This document shows positions 10,301 through 20,300 of a DNA stretch of 64,000 bases, piece after piece. Under the pieces are notes generated by a model. That model was not told the DNA's origin. It worked only from the letters and a program-made list of their open reading frames with translations, and made no database searches. Position 1 is the first letter of the stretch, and the number at the start of each line of letters is the position of its first letter. A program made the position numbers and the translations under genes. The stretch comes from Hamadaea tsunoensis DSM 44101. GTDB lineage: Bacteria; Actinomycetota; Actinomycetes; Mycobacteriales; Micromonosporaceae. The stretch is taken from positions 124,001 through 188,000 of the forward strand of contig NZ_AUAX01000018.1 in assembly GCF_000428945.1 (NCBI RefSeq), read 5' to 3'.

Positions 10301-10836
10301 CGGCCGCCGGGTTCGACGGGACCGACGCGCTGGTCGCGTCCGTCCCGGTGCTGGCGGGCACGACGACGTCGCTGAGCGTCTCGGCGTGGGCGTACCTGAC
10401 CGACAACACGCAGTACGGCGTGATCGCCGGCCAGGACGGCACCGTCGCCTCCGGTTTCAAGCTCGGCGAGAGCCCGACGCAGGGCTGGCTGATCGTGATG
10501 CCGGACAGCGACACGGCCGCCCCGACGCAGACCCGCGCCGCGGTCGGTACGCCGGCCGCCATGAACCAGTGGGTGTACGTCACGGGCGTCTACGACGCGG
10601 CCGCCGCGAAGCTGTCGCTGTACGTCAACGGGGTCCTGGCCGACAGCGTCGCCATCACGCCCCGGACCTGGTCGGCGACCGGCCCGTTCTCGGTCGGGCG
10701 CACCCGCTGGACGGGTGTCGACTGGAACTGGTTCTCCGGCGACATCGAGTCCGTCCGGGCGTACGCCGGCGCGCTGACGCCGGACCTGGTGCACCGGCTC
10801 TACCTGGGGGAGAACCCGCCGAGCGGGATCAGTTGA
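7324..10836 (+). CDS. secreted DNRLRE/LamG-domain protein, partner of the RHS gene
   Basis: Protein of 1170 residues starting at a GTG with AGGAG seven bases upstream; the open frame extends upstream through the GH26-like gene only as a shadow. Signal peptide, then a short ADGETAAAAKTAADGETAAA low-complexity stretch, then a domain with WRDIDTTL. A DNRLRE-type module (TYVQKDSV ... YIHWNTAFLNNATVSKADLYLYN ... DPYIAVTYN) lies around residues 320-500. Two LamG/concanavalin-like modules occupy roughly residues 745-955 and 960-1170 (SVSVWAKL and SVSAWAYL). No catalytic residues recognised. Such proteins commonly sit just upstream of RHS/YD-repeat genes in actinobacteria, and that is the arrangement here (82-bp gap with a hairpin). 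The role is probably cell-surface or matrix binding (inference). Confidence 0.8.
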   Translation: MLSIIGRRLLVGLCVLLATAVAPGAVPAATGAPPTTTFPCTPHCSAATADGETAAAAKTAADGETAAAARATATGVPVTVDALTTPSRLVVANPDGSFTARVNDGPVRYQTAGGRWRDIDTTLVAAADGTVRPAASPEGIVLSGGAPDGVNVGVNVVASLGSGPHQVALGWPGTLPRPVLTGSTATYPGVRPGVDLVIQLTRTGFEENFVAHDAAALATLSGLAQPWRTGDLVPASTTAGGVSLRTAAGEQVAVPPARMWDAGVNPRTGLPRHTAEVALAATPGASGGNGWRSALTLHPSTGALAKGSGWQFPVTVDPGVMSTAYTTWDTYVQKDSVDDKDNSSSSELRIGMEDDDAPAGDVIARTYIHWNTAFLNNATVSKADLYLYNFHSWICSTTYSNWAAYRTSATSSSTRWGSAVSWYTTPAPAVSTLTKGASGCSAGWVTADVAGLMNYAAANHVSTFDMGIKASTETKHDGWKLFYSRDNSDSTRDPYIAVTYNHTPTPPAASAMSTGGKACVTGSGRPGMTTLAGGRPATKVNPVSDVDSGDTETVKFYLAKVGSALPTTPTYQVTGVTAGAYASAVIPSSYTLTEGQAYQWQVKVTDASNATSAGSAICEFVVDNFGPAGAPTVTSTVFQDCTLNPGCTTAGAVGVASPVTFDSHGDTDVAKYTYWWDRTATLKQSVSTTSGAPVTVKISPPFLANSLLSTMRLGGQAELDVAAVDAVGHEGPVYRYSMLIGSAPGAAGIWSLNEAAGVTTFANSVAGGPALTASASGVTAAGTGWGDGGTSVAFDGVNGNATGAAAVDTTGNYTVSVWAKLTSTAADNDAVSQYASTGGTYDTELRLGYVKASNAWCFNAVCTTTAPVLNTWTLLTGVRDAASGATSLYVGGTLAKTATQAAAYPATTVFVAGSGYSATGSARPWHGAVDHIQAWNRLLDPAEVGVLASHLAGRWDLTDATTSDALGQHDLADEGVGTPVTLTDADHLADGGTAAGFDGTDALVASVPVLAGTTTSLSVSAWAYLTDNTQYGVIAGQDGTVASGFKLGESPTQGWLIVMPDSDTAAPTQTRAAVGTPAAMNQWVYVTGVYDAAAAKLSLYVNGVLADSVAITPRTWSATGPFSVGRTRWTGVDWNWFSGDIESVRAYAGALTPDLVHRLYLGENPPSGIS

Positions 10837-10845
10837 CCCCTGCGT

Positions 10846-10874
10846 ACCGGGCGGGCGGCCGCCGCCCGCCCGGT
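10846..10874 (+). terminator. strong GC hairpin between the LamG and RHS genes
   Basis: A perfect 29-nt palindrome with 13-bp arms (ACCGGGCGGGCGG) and a 3-nt loop. It lies 10 nt after the LamG stop codon and about 45 nt before the RHS start. It may be a terminator or partial attenuator between the pair. Confidence 0.6.
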
Positions 10875-10918
10875 TTCCATCCACTGTGGATTTATTGAAG
10901 TCATTGGGAGACAAGGGT

Positions 10919-13900
10919 ATGAGCATGTGGTATCACCGCGTCCGAACGAGACGCGGCCTCCTCGCGGGCGTCACCGCGCTCGCCGTGACGGCGGCCGGGC
11001 TGACGGCACTGCCGGCCGTACCGGCCGCCGCCGCCCCGCCGGCCGGACCGACCCAGCACGCGCAGCCGGTCGCCGTGGTGGCCGGGCACGACGCCGTGCC
11101 CCAGGCGCAGGCCCGGCACGAGGTCACCCCGTTCCAGGCCGCCGCGCCCCGCTGGCCGGCGGCCGGGACCGCGACCGTCGGCTGGGACAGCGGCGTGACC
11201 GCGATCGCCGCCGCCGACCGGTCCGCCGCCGCGAGCAGGCCGGCCCGCGTACGCGCGGGGGGCCTGCCGGTCTACCTGTCCCGCCCTGCGGGCACCCCGT
11301 CGCGGGGCGCCGACGCGCAGCAGCTGACGGTGACGGTCGCCGACCATGCCACCGCCGACAGGCAGGGCGCGGCCCTCCTCGTCCGGCTGCACCGGCCCAC
11401 CGCCGCCAATGTGAACGTCGCGGCGGCGTCCGTCGCGGCGGTCACGGTCGACTTCAGCGGATTCGCCGGGGCGTACGGGGCCGACTGGTCGCAGCGCCTG
11501 CGCCTTTCCCAGCTGCCCGCCGGCTGCCTCGACGCGACCGCGCCGGGCTGCCGTCCCGTACCGCTGGCGACCGCCAACGACGGGCGCACCGCCACGGCGA
11601 CCGTGCACGTGGCGGCGGCCCAGGACACGATGGTCGCCCTCACCGCCGGTGGCAGCAGTGGCGACGGCGACTACGGCGCGACCCCGCTCAAGGCGTCGGG
11701 CACCTGGTCGGCCGGCGGCAACAGCGGCGGCTTCAGCTGGTCCTACGACCTGCGCACGCCGCCGGCGCTCGGCGGGCCGGCGCCCTCGGTGTCGCTGTCC
11801 TACTCCTCGCAGGCCGTCGACGGCCAGATGGCCGCGACGAACAACCAGACGACCTGGATCGGCGAGGGCTTCTCGTACAACCCGGGGGAGATCTCCCGGT
11901 CGTACGTGGGCTGCGCCGACGACATGCACACCGGCGCCAACAACAGCGTCAAGACCGGCGACCAGTGCTGGAAGACCGACAACGCGTCGCTCACCCTCAA
12001 CGGGCACTCCTCGGAACTGCTCTACAACGCGAGCGACGGCCAGTGGCACATGCGTACCGAGACGGGCTGGCGGATCAAGCGGTTCACCGGCGCGACCAAC
12101 GGCGACGACAACGGCGAGTACTGGGTCGTGACCACCAGCGAAGGCACGCAGTACTACTTCGGGCTGAACCGGCCGACCGGCTACACGGGCACGGCCCCGG
12201 CGAACAAGACGACCAACTCCGTCTACACGGTTCCCGTGTACGGCAACGACAGCGGCGAGCCGTGCAACAAGAGCACGTACGCGACGTCGTCGTGCGCCCA
12301 GGCGTGGCAGTGGAACCTCGACTACGTCGTCGACACCCACGGCAACACCGAGTCGTTCTGGTACACGCCGCAGACCAACAAGTACGCGGCCAACAACGGT
12401 GCCACGACGGCGACCTACACCCGCGGCGGTTTCCTGAACCACATCGACTACGGGACGACCAACCGGTCGGGCACCGACACCGACGAGACCTCGGCCTCGG
12501 CGCCGATGACGGTGGTGTTCACGCCCGGCGACCGCTGCCTGTCCGCGTGCTCCACGCACGACGCCACGCACTGGCCGGACACGCCGTGGGACCAGTCGTG
12601 CACCAGCGGCACCTGCTCGTTCAACAGCCCGACGTTCTGGACCGACCAGCGGCTGGCCTCGGTGAAGACCCGGGTGATGGGTTCGAGCGGCTACCGGGAC
12701 GTGGAGCAGTGGACGCTGCACCACACCTTCCCCGACCCGGGCGACGGTACGCGCGCCGGGCTGTGGCTGGACTCCCTGTCGCACACGGGACTCGTCGGCG
12801 GTTCGGCGACCGTGCCGGACGTGAAGTTCGTGCCCAAGGCGATGAACAACCGGGTCGACACCGCGCTGACGAACGGTCTGCGGCCGATGAACTGGCCACG
12901 CCTCATCGAGATCGACAGCGAGACCGGCGGCAAGATCCTGGTGACCTACTCCGACCCGGAGTGCGTCGCGGGGACGAACATGCCCTCGGCGCCGGACACC
13001 AACACCAAGCTCTGCTACCCGGTCCGGTGGACCCCGCCGGATCTGGGCACCGAGATCCTGGACTACTTCCACAAGTACGTCGTCAAGCAGGTGGAGCAGT
13101 TCGACTCGACCGGCAGCACGCCGGGCGCGCAGTCGAGCATCACCAGCTACACCTACGTCGGTACGCCCGCCTGGCACTACGCCGACGACGACGGCCTGAC
13201 CAAGGCGAAGTTCCGGACGTGGAGCCAGTGGCGGGGCTACTCGGCCGTCCTGACCTACACCGGGACCGGCACCGCGCGCACGATGGCCAAGTCGCTGTAC
13301 TTCCGGGGCATGAACGGCGACAAGCTGTCCTCGGGGACCCGGTCGGCGTCGGTGGCGGACTCGAAGGGCCTGGCGACGCTGGCCGACGACGACCAGTACG
13401 CCGGCCTCGCCCGCGAATCGATCGTCTACAACGGACCGTCGGGGGCGGCGATCTCCGGCACCGTCAGCGATCCGTGGACGTCCTCGGCGACGGCGACGCG
13501 TACGCTCGACGGCAGCACCGTGCAGGCCCGGTTCACCAGCACGCAGGAGACCCACAGCTGGGTCGCCCTGGACCACGGCCGCGCGGACCGGTGGACGGAC
13601 ACGCACACCGACTTCGACGCGTACGCGATGCCGTCGGCGGTGACCGACAACGGCGACACCGCCGTCACCGGCGACGAGACCTGCACGCTGACCGACTACG
13701 CGCGCAACACCGGGGCCGGGATCCTCGTCTCGATCAAGGAGACCCGCACGTACGCGATGACGTGCGCGGCGGCCACGGCGCCCGGCAAGGTCTTCACCCA
13801 GGCCGACGTCGTCGCCGACGAGCGGACCAGCTTCGACGGCCAGAACTGGGGCAGCGCGCCGACCAAGGGCGACGTCACCCGCAAGGAAACCCTCAAGGAC

Positions 13901-16900
13901 TGGCAGAACAACAGCGGCACGTTCCTGACCACCGCCACGAGCGGCTACGACGCGTACGGCCGGTCGGTCGACGTCACCGACGTCAACGGCGACCACACCA
14001 CCACCGCGTACACGCCGGCGAGCGGCGGGCCGGTCACGAAGACGGTCAGCACCAGCGGTGCCACCACCTGGTCCACCAGCACCGACTTCGAGCCCGCCTG
14101 GGGCGTCAAGGTCGGCGTCACCGACAACAACGGCCGGCGTACCGACACCGCCTACGACCCGATGGGCCGCCTGGTCAGTGTCTGGAAGCCGGGCCACGCC
14201 AAGGCCACCTACCCCACCAACCCCACGACCTCCTACCAGTACGCGATGTCGGCCACCGCGCCGTCGGTCGTCACGACGAACGCCCTCGGGCCGAACGGCA
14301 ACTACCTGACCAGCCGGACGATCTACGACGCGCTGCTGCGGGTACGCCAGACCCAGCGGCCGGAGGCGGGCACGGGCGGCGGCCGGATCATCACCGACAC
14401 GTTCTACGACGCGGCCGGCCGCACGTACATGACCTGGGGGCCGTACCTGGCCGCCGGGGCCCCGTCGACCACGATGTTCGTCCCGGCCGACGCCAGCGAC
14501 AGCATCAGCCAGTGGTCGCGGACCCTGTTCGACGGTTCCGGCCGGCCGGTCGAGGCCGACACGAACTCGAAGACGACGCAGCTGTGGCACGTGTCGACGG
14601 CGTACACCGGTGACCGCACCGACGTGACCCCGCCGGCCGGCGGCATCGCGTCGTCGACGATCAAGGATGCGCAGGGCCGCACGGTGGAGCTGCGCCAGTA
14701 CCACGCGGGGGCGGCGGCCGGCGGCACGGATCCGTCCACCTACGACGCCACCACCTACACGTTCAACGCCAAGAACCAGCTCAGCCGGCTGCGCAACCCC
14801 GGTGGCAGCGTCTGGACCAAGACGTACGACCTGCGGGGCCGGCTGATCGCCGGGACGGACCCCGATGCCGGATCCACCAGCAGCACCTACGACGACGCCG
14901 GGCGGGTGACCTCGACGACCGACGGCCGCGGGGTGACGCTCGCGTTCGCGTACAACGATCCGCTGCACCGCAAGACCGGGGAGTACCTCGGCACCACCAC
15001 CGGTACGCAGCTCGCCGGCTGGGCGTACGACGAGCTGGCCAACAGCCGCGGCCTGCTCACCACCTCCACCCGGTACGCGGGCGGCAACGCGTACGTCACC
15101 GCGGTCACGGCGCTGGACGCGGCCGGTCGGCCGAGCACCAACGAGATCCGCATCCCGGCCGCGGAGACCGGACTGGGGGGCACCTACACCTACACCACGA
15201 CCTACAACACCGACGGTTCGACGCACACCTACCGGCTGCCCGCGATCGGCGGGACCGGCGGGCTCGGTGCCGAGACCCTCACCCACGGGTACTCCGACAC
15301 CGGCATGCCCACCACGCTGACCACGACGCTCGGCGACACCTACGTGGCCTCGACGAGCTACACGTCCTACGGGCAGCTCGGCACCCTGACGCTGACCAAC
15401 AACGGCGGCCCCGCGGTGCAGATCGGCGACTACTGGGACGACGCCACCGGCCGGCTGAGCCGGATCTGGACGACGCGGGACACCGCACCGTCCACGGTGT
15501 CCGACCTGAACTTCTCCTACGACGACGCCGGCAACCCGAACAAGATCGTGGAGGTGTCCCCGGTCGCCGGCACGGAGACGCAGTGCTTCCAGACCGACGG
15601 CCTCGACCGGCTCACCCAGGCGTGGACGCCGGCGGACGGCACGTGCACCGCCCCGGTCCAGTCCAACATCGGCGCCAGCCCGGCACCGTACTGGACCACG
15701 TGGACGATCGACTCGGCCGGTCTGCGTACGCGGCAGGTCGAGCACGGCACCGCCACCGGCGACCGGACGACGGCGTACGCGTACCCGGCGCCGACCGCCG
15801 CCGGGGCGCACGAGCTGACCTCGGCCGCAACCACCGACAACACCGGTACGCAGACCGCGTCCTTCGGCTACACCGACGCGGCCGGCAAGAGCAACGGCGC
15901 CACGACGAGCCGGCCGGGTCCGCAAGGGACCCAGACGCTGACCTGGAACAGTGAGGGCCGGCTGGACACCCTCACCGACTCGGCCGGCACGGTCCGCTAC
16001 GTCTACGACGTCGACGGCAAGCAGCTCGTCAAGCGGGACCCGTCCGGCGCGACGCTGTACCTGTCGGGCCAGGAGGTCCGGGTCGACGCGCTCGGCGCGC
16101 TCGTGTCGGCCACCCGGTTCTACGCCCAGGGCACCCAGAACATCGCCCAGCGTACGCCGAGCGGGCTGACCTGGCTGATCGGCGACCAGCAGGGGACGTC
16201 GGCGATCGCGATCGGCGCGGGCGCACCGCAGACCGCGACGGTACGCCACCAGACGCCCTACGGCGCACCGCGGGGCGGCACCGTGGCGTGGCCCAACAGC
16301 CACGGCTACCTGGGCGGAGCCGTCGACGGCACCGGCCTGACCACGCTGGGCGTGCGGGAGTACGACCCGGTGATCGGCCGGTTCGTCAGCGTCGACCCGG
16401 TCCTGGAGACCAGCGATCCCAGCCAGCTCAACGGATACGTCTACACCGGCAGCAACCCGATCCGCCAGAGCGACCCGGAGGGCACCACGAGCCGGGACTT
16501 CCTCGACCAGAACAGCCCGATGAACAAGGCCGAGAACCGCTGCGACGCCGCGTGCGTGGAGACGCAGCAGAAGAACATCCGCATCGCCGCGCTGCTGAAC
16601 ACCAGCATGTACGGCCGGCCGCTGACCGACCGGGAGTACAGCGACTACAAGAAGGAGTTCCACTACACCGGCAGCAAGGACTTCACCCTCGGCGACGCGC
16701 TCAACCAGTGGAACTGCCCGGCGTCGAAGTGCGGGGTCGTCGACCGTTACACCCACGACTGCCCGAAGATGGACGGCATCACCTGTCCCGCTTCCAGCCA
16801 GGGCTACTTCTTCCAGGAGATCTGCGCGAAGATGGGCGGCAACACGCAGAGCTGCGGGGCCTACCGCGGCGATCCGGCCGAGGCGCTGGGCGGGCTGGCG

Positions 16901-17308
16901 AACTCGCCGAATCCCTGGGTGAGCGTACCGACGTCGCTGACGCAGATCGTCTTGTCGTACGGCCAGACGGGGCACAACGGGCAGGGCATGATGGACGGGG
17001 TGGGCAACCTCGCCGGCAATCTCGCCCCCGGGGCGGGGCGGGCGGCCATCGCACCGCTGGCGTCGTTCATCGGCTCCGGCATCGGTGACCCGCCGGGCAT
17101 CAACCTGCTGCGGCCGGGGACCACGTTCCTCAGCGGCGGCAAGAGCGGCAACTCGTGGGCGAAGGACGACGGGCTGTACCGCCGATCGCCCGACGACGGC
17201 TGGACCGAGCACACGGTCCTGTTCCCGATGCCGCTGTCGTTCGCGATGCTCGACGTCGAGACGAGCACGTTCACGGCCGACCTGCAGTCGATCGGAATGA
17301 TCAGCTGA
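10919..17308 (+). CDS. secreted RHS/YD-repeat protein with uncharacterised C-terminal domain
   Basis: Protein of 2129 residues. ATG chosen because GGGAG lies eight bases upstream; a GTG 33 bases upstream lacks a site. Signal peptide (RRGLLAGVTALAVTAAG), an SpvB-like N-terminal region with SYSSQAVDG and WIGEGFSY, then many YD repeats (YDAYGRSVDVTDVNGD, YDPMGRLVSV, YDDAGRVTSTTD, YDDAGNPNKI). The RHS core follows around residue 1810 (GVREYDPVIGRFVSVDPVLE) and ends in SDPEG. After it come ~270 residues with a Cys-rich stretch, a hydrophobic glycine-rich segment and an unrecognised terminal 70 residues. In polymorphic toxins this position holds the toxin. The next gene is on the opposite strand, so no adjacent immunity gene exists. 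It could be a toxin, an orphan or a structural wall protein. Confidence 0.88.
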   Translation: MSMWYHRVRTRRGLLAGVTALAVTAAGLTALPAVPAAAAPPAGPTQHAQPVAVVAGHDAVPQAQARHEVTPFQAAAPRWPAAGTATVGWDSGVTAIAAADRSAAASRPARVRAGGLPVYLSRPAGTPSRGADAQQLTVTVADHATADRQGAALLVRLHRPTAANVNVAAASVAAVTVDFSGFAGAYGADWSQRLRLSQLPAGCLDATAPGCRPVPLATANDGRTATATVHVAAAQDTMVALTAGGSSGDGDYGATPLKASGTWSAGGNSGGFSWSYDLRTPPALGGPAPSVSLSYSSQAVDGQMAATNNQTTWIGEGFSYNPGEISRSYVGCADDMHTGANNSVKTGDQCWKTDNASLTLNGHSSELLYNASDGQWHMRTETGWRIKRFTGATNGDDNGEYWVVTTSEGTQYYFGLNRPTGYTGTAPANKTTNSVYTVPVYGNDSGEPCNKSTYATSSCAQAWQWNLDYVVDTHGNTESFWYTPQTNKYAANNGATTATYTRGGFLNHIDYGTTNRSGTDTDETSASAPMTVVFTPGDRCLSACSTHDATHWPDTPWDQSCTSGTCSFNSPTFWTDQRLASVKTRVMGSSGYRDVEQWTLHHTFPDPGDGTRAGLWLDSLSHTGLVGGSATVPDVKFVPKAMNNRVDTALTNGLRPMNWPRLIEIDSETGGKILVTYSDPECVAGTNMPSAPDTNTKLCYPVRWTPPDLGTEILDYFHKYVVKQVEQFDSTGSTPGAQSSITSYTYVGTPAWHYADDDGLTKAKFRTWSQWRGYSAVLTYTGTGTARTMAKSLYFRGMNGDKLSSGTRSASVADSKGLATLADDDQYAGLARESIVYNGPSGAAISGTVSDPWTSSATATRTLDGSTVQARFTSTQETHSWVALDHGRADRWTDTHTDFDAYAMPSAVTDNGDTAVTGDETCTLTDYARNTGAGILVSIKETRTYAMTCAAATAPGKVFTQADVVADERTSFDGQNWGSAPTKGDVTRKETLKDWQNNSGTFLTTATSGYDAYGRSVDVTDVNGDHTTTAYTPASGGPVTKTVSTSGATTWSTSTDFEPAWGVKVGVTDNNGRRTDTAYDPMGRLVSVWKPGHAKATYPTNPTTSYQYAMSATAPSVVTTNALGPNGNYLTSRTIYDALLRVRQTQRPEAGTGGGRIITDTFYDAAGRTYMTWGPYLAAGAPSTTMFVPADASDSISQWSRTLFDGSGRPVEADTNSKTTQLWHVSTAYTGDRTDVTPPAGGIASSTIKDAQGRTVELRQYHAGAAAGGTDPSTYDATTYTFNAKNQLSRLRNPGGSVWTKTYDLRGRLIAGTDPDAGSTSSTYDDAGRVTSTTDGRGVTLAFAYNDPLHRKTGEYLGTTTGTQLAGWAYDELANSRGLLTTSTRYAGGNAYVTAVTALDAAGRPSTNEIRIPAAETGLGGTYTYTTTYNTDGSTHTYRLPAIGGTGGLGAETLTHGYSDTGMPTTLTTTLGDTYVASTSYTSYGQLGTLTLTNNGGPAVQIGDYWDDATGRLSRIWTTRDTAPSTVSDLNFSYDDAGNPNKIVEVSPVAGTETQCFQTDGLDRLTQAWTPADGTCTAPVQSNIGASPAPYWTTWTIDSAGLRTRQVEHGTATGDRTTAYAYPAPTAAGAHELTSAATTDNTGTQTASFGYTDAAGKSNGATTSRPGPQGTQTLTWNSEGRLDTLTDSAGTVRYVYDVDGKQLVKRDPSGATLYLSGQEVRVDALGALVSATRFYAQGTQNIAQRTPSGLTWLIGDQQGTSAIAIGAGAPQTATVRHQTPYGAPRGGTVAWPNSHGYLGGAVDGTGLTTLGVREYDPVIGRFVSVDPVLETSDPSQLNGYVYTGSNPIRQSDPEGTTSRDFLDQNSPMNKAENRCDAACVETQQKNIRIAALLNTSMYGRPLTDREYSDYKKEFHYTGSKDFTLGDALNQWNCPASKCGVVDRYTHDCPKMDGITCPASSQGYFFQEICAKMGGNTQSCGAYRGDPAEALGGLANSPNPWVSVPTSLTQIVLSYGQTGHNGQGMMDGVGNLAGNLAPGAGRAAIAPLASFIGSGIGDPPGINLLRPGTTFLSGGKSGNSWAKDDGLYRRSPDDGWTEHTVLFPMPLSFAMLDVETSTFTADLQSIGMIS

Positions 17309-17316
17309 CCGGTGGT

Positions 17317-17341
17317 GGGCCGGGCACGCGGTGCCCGGCCC
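17317..17341. terminator. bidirectional hairpin between convergent RHS and nSTAND genes
   Basis: A perfect 11-bp stem (GGGCCGGGCAC) with a GCG loop fills most of the 36-bp gap between two convergent stop codons. Confidence 0.65.
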
Positions 17342-17344
17342 GCC

Positions 17345-20300
17345 TCAGCCGGCGGCGCATTCGTCCGGTGTGGACGGTGCCGTGTGGAAGTTGTCGCGCA
17401 GCGCGGCGCAGATCGTGCGGACGGCCGCGGCGGGATCGAGGGGCCAGGCGCTGACCGTCTGGTCGATCGATCCACTGTAGAGGGTGGTGCCGGACGGGCT
17501 GAAGGTGAGACCCTGCACGTCGTACTGGTGGCCGGTCAGGCGCGCCCACAGTGTCAGGGAGGCCACGTCCCACACGTCGATGTTCTGGTCCGTGCCCGAA
17601 CTGGCCAGGAACCGGCCGTCCGGGCTGAACCGCACGAGGGCGACGAGGCCGTTGTGCACGTTCGGCAGGGTCCGGCCGGTGCCGTCGGCCAGGTTCCACA
17701 CCGTCACCGAGCCGTCGGCCGTCCCGACGGCCAGCCACCGCCGGCCGGGATCGACCGCCACGTCGAGGACGGGCGCCGGGTTGTGCAGCGCGACATCCGC
17801 CCCGGGTACGCCGTCCAGCGGATGGATCCACACGGTGGTGTCGTCGCCGCCGAGGACGAGGGTGTGCTCGTCGCGGAAGACGGCCCTGGTGAACTTGCGG
17901 TTCTTGGGAACGGCCACCGTGGAGCGGACGGCGCCGGTGGCGGTGTCCACGACCACCACCTGGGCGGGATAGGTGGCCGCGAGCAGCCGGCTGTCGGGGC
18001 TGAAGACGACCGCCACCGGCAGGTCCTTCGGCCCGGTGAAGGTCCGCATCGCCCAGGTACGCGTGTCCCAGACGCGGAACGTCCGGTCGTCGCCGGCGGA
18101 GGCGAGCAGCCGGCTGTCGGGACTGAACGCGACGTCGGCGACCCGGGCGGTGTTCCCCGTCAGGACGGTGACGGTCTTGCGGGTGGCGGGATCCCAGACG
18201 ACGACCGTGGCGTCCTTGCTCGCCGAGGCCAGCAGGCGGCCGTCCGGGCTGGCGGCGATCCCGTTGACCCGGTCGACGTGACCGGTGAACGGCTGCTCGG
18301 CGAGGTCGAAGAGCAGGATCCGGCGGTCCTTGCTGCCGGTCGCGATGGTGCGCCCGTCCGGGCTGTACGCGACGGTGTAGAGCTCGCTGCTGTGCCCGAA
18401 CAGCTTCGTGACGAGGGCCTTGCGGCGCACGTCCCAGACGATCGCGAACTCGTCGAAGCCGCCCGACACCAGCCGGCTGCCGTCGGGGCTGAAGGCGAGC
18501 TGCCGCACCGAGTGCGTGTGGCCGCGCAGCCGGCTGAGGCTGCCGTCGGCGGTGTCCCACAGCATCACGTCGGCCATCTGCTCGGAGGCGATGCCCACGG
18601 TGTGCCCGTCCGGGCTGAACGCGACCGACTGCGGCGCCGCGTCGAGCAGGGGGCTGCGGGCGATCAGCGTACGCGTGTCCACATTCCACAGTGAGACCAC
18701 GTCGCGCGGGTCGACCGGATCGACGCCGGCGGACACGAGGCGGTGCCCGTCCGGGCTGAACGCCACCCGGGTCAGCAGGTCGCCCAGGTCCGCCAGCCGG
18801 CCGACGGGGGCGCCGTCGGGCAGATGCCACAGCTCGGTCGGCAGGCCCCGGGCCGAGACCGCGACCAGGCTCCCGTCCGGGCTGATGGCCACGCTCTCCA
18901 GCCGCTTCTGGGAGTTCGACGGCGGCCGGAGCACCCGCAGCACCTTGGCCCGCTGGTAGTCCCACTCCACCACGGAACCGTCGAGGCCGCCGGAGACGAC
19001 GACGTGGCCGGGTCCGACCGCGACCGCGCGTACGGCCGACTTGTGCCCGTCTTCGAGCCGGGCCAGCTCGGTGCGGTGCGCGACGTCCCAGACGACGAGC
19101 GTGGGGTCCTGGGTGGCGGCGACCAGGACCGTGCCGTCGGGGCTGAACGCGGCCTCCTTGACCGGTTCGCCGTGCGTGAGCTGGCCGTCGTACGCGGGCC
19201 GCCCGGCGATGCTCAGCAGCGCGCCCCGGGCGTCGACGGTCGGCGCGGCCGCGTACGCGTCGAGGCTGAGCCGCATCCCGCCGGGGACGTCGGTGGCGCT
19301 GATCCTGGTCGCGTGGCTGGCCAGGTCGCGGGAGGTGGCCAGCCGGGTGGCCGCCAGCGCCGAGCGCCACTGCCAGACCGCGACGCCGCCGGCGAGGGCG
19401 ACGCACACCAGCAACGCGGCGAGCACAGTGGACAGTCGCTTGAGCTGCCGGGCCCGGTCCTTCACCGCGCGCAGCTCGGCCACCTCCGCGGCCCGGCTGG
19501 CCTCGTAGAAGGACCGCTCACCCGCGGTCAGCGCGGGGGCCGACCGCTCGCGCTGCACCCATTCGGCGGCGATCGCCAGCCGCGTGCCCCGCAGCAGGGC
19601 GCCGGGGTCGCGGTCCAGGGACTCCCACAGCTGCGCGGCCTCGGTCAGCCGGCGGTGGCTGACCAGCGTCTCGCGGTCCTCCGTCAGCCACTGCCGCAGC
19701 CGCGGCCACGCCCCGATCAGCGCCTCGTGGGCGATCTCGACGGCCCCCTCGTGCACCACCACGAGCCGCGCCGCCACGAGCGCGTCGAGGATCCGGTCCG
19801 CACCCTCGACCTCCAGCTCCGCCCGGCGTACGCGTCGCCGCGTGTCCTCGGTGCCGTCGCCGAAGGCGATCAGCCGGACCATGATCTGGCGCAGCAGCGA
19901 CCGGTGCTGCTCGTCGAGCCCGTCGTGTACGCGTTCGGCGGTGCTCGCGATCGCGCCCGCGATGCCGCCGGCCGCCTCGTAGCCGACGAGGGTCAGCAGA
20001 TCGGAGCGGCGCTGCCGCCACGTCTCCAGCATGGCGTGCGACAGCAGCGGCAGGGCGCCCGGCTGTCCCCGGCTGTCCGCGACGACCTGGGCGATCAGCG
20101 TGCGTTCCAGCGTGAGACCGGCCTGCGCGACCGGGCCGGTGACCGCCAGCCGGAGCTGGTCCTCGGTCATCGGGGCGAGGAAGACGGTCGCGTCCGACAT
20201 CACCGCGGCGAGCCCGGCATGCCGCGCGCACGCCCCGAGGAAGTCGGCCCGGACCCCGAGAACGACCCGGGTACTCCTACCGGGCCGGGTCGCGAGGTCG

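Noticed and set aside
7729-10926. A 1065-codon minus-strand frame opposite the LamG gene
   Set aside because: Composition artefact of high third-position GC; the plus strand has a signal peptide, recognised domains and a ribosome binding site.
10901-17212. A 2103-codon open frame on the minus strand opposite the RHS gene
   Set aside because: It is antisense to a clearly typical RHS protein. Its translation is Arg/Val/Gly-rich with no domains, as expected from a GC-rich complement frame.
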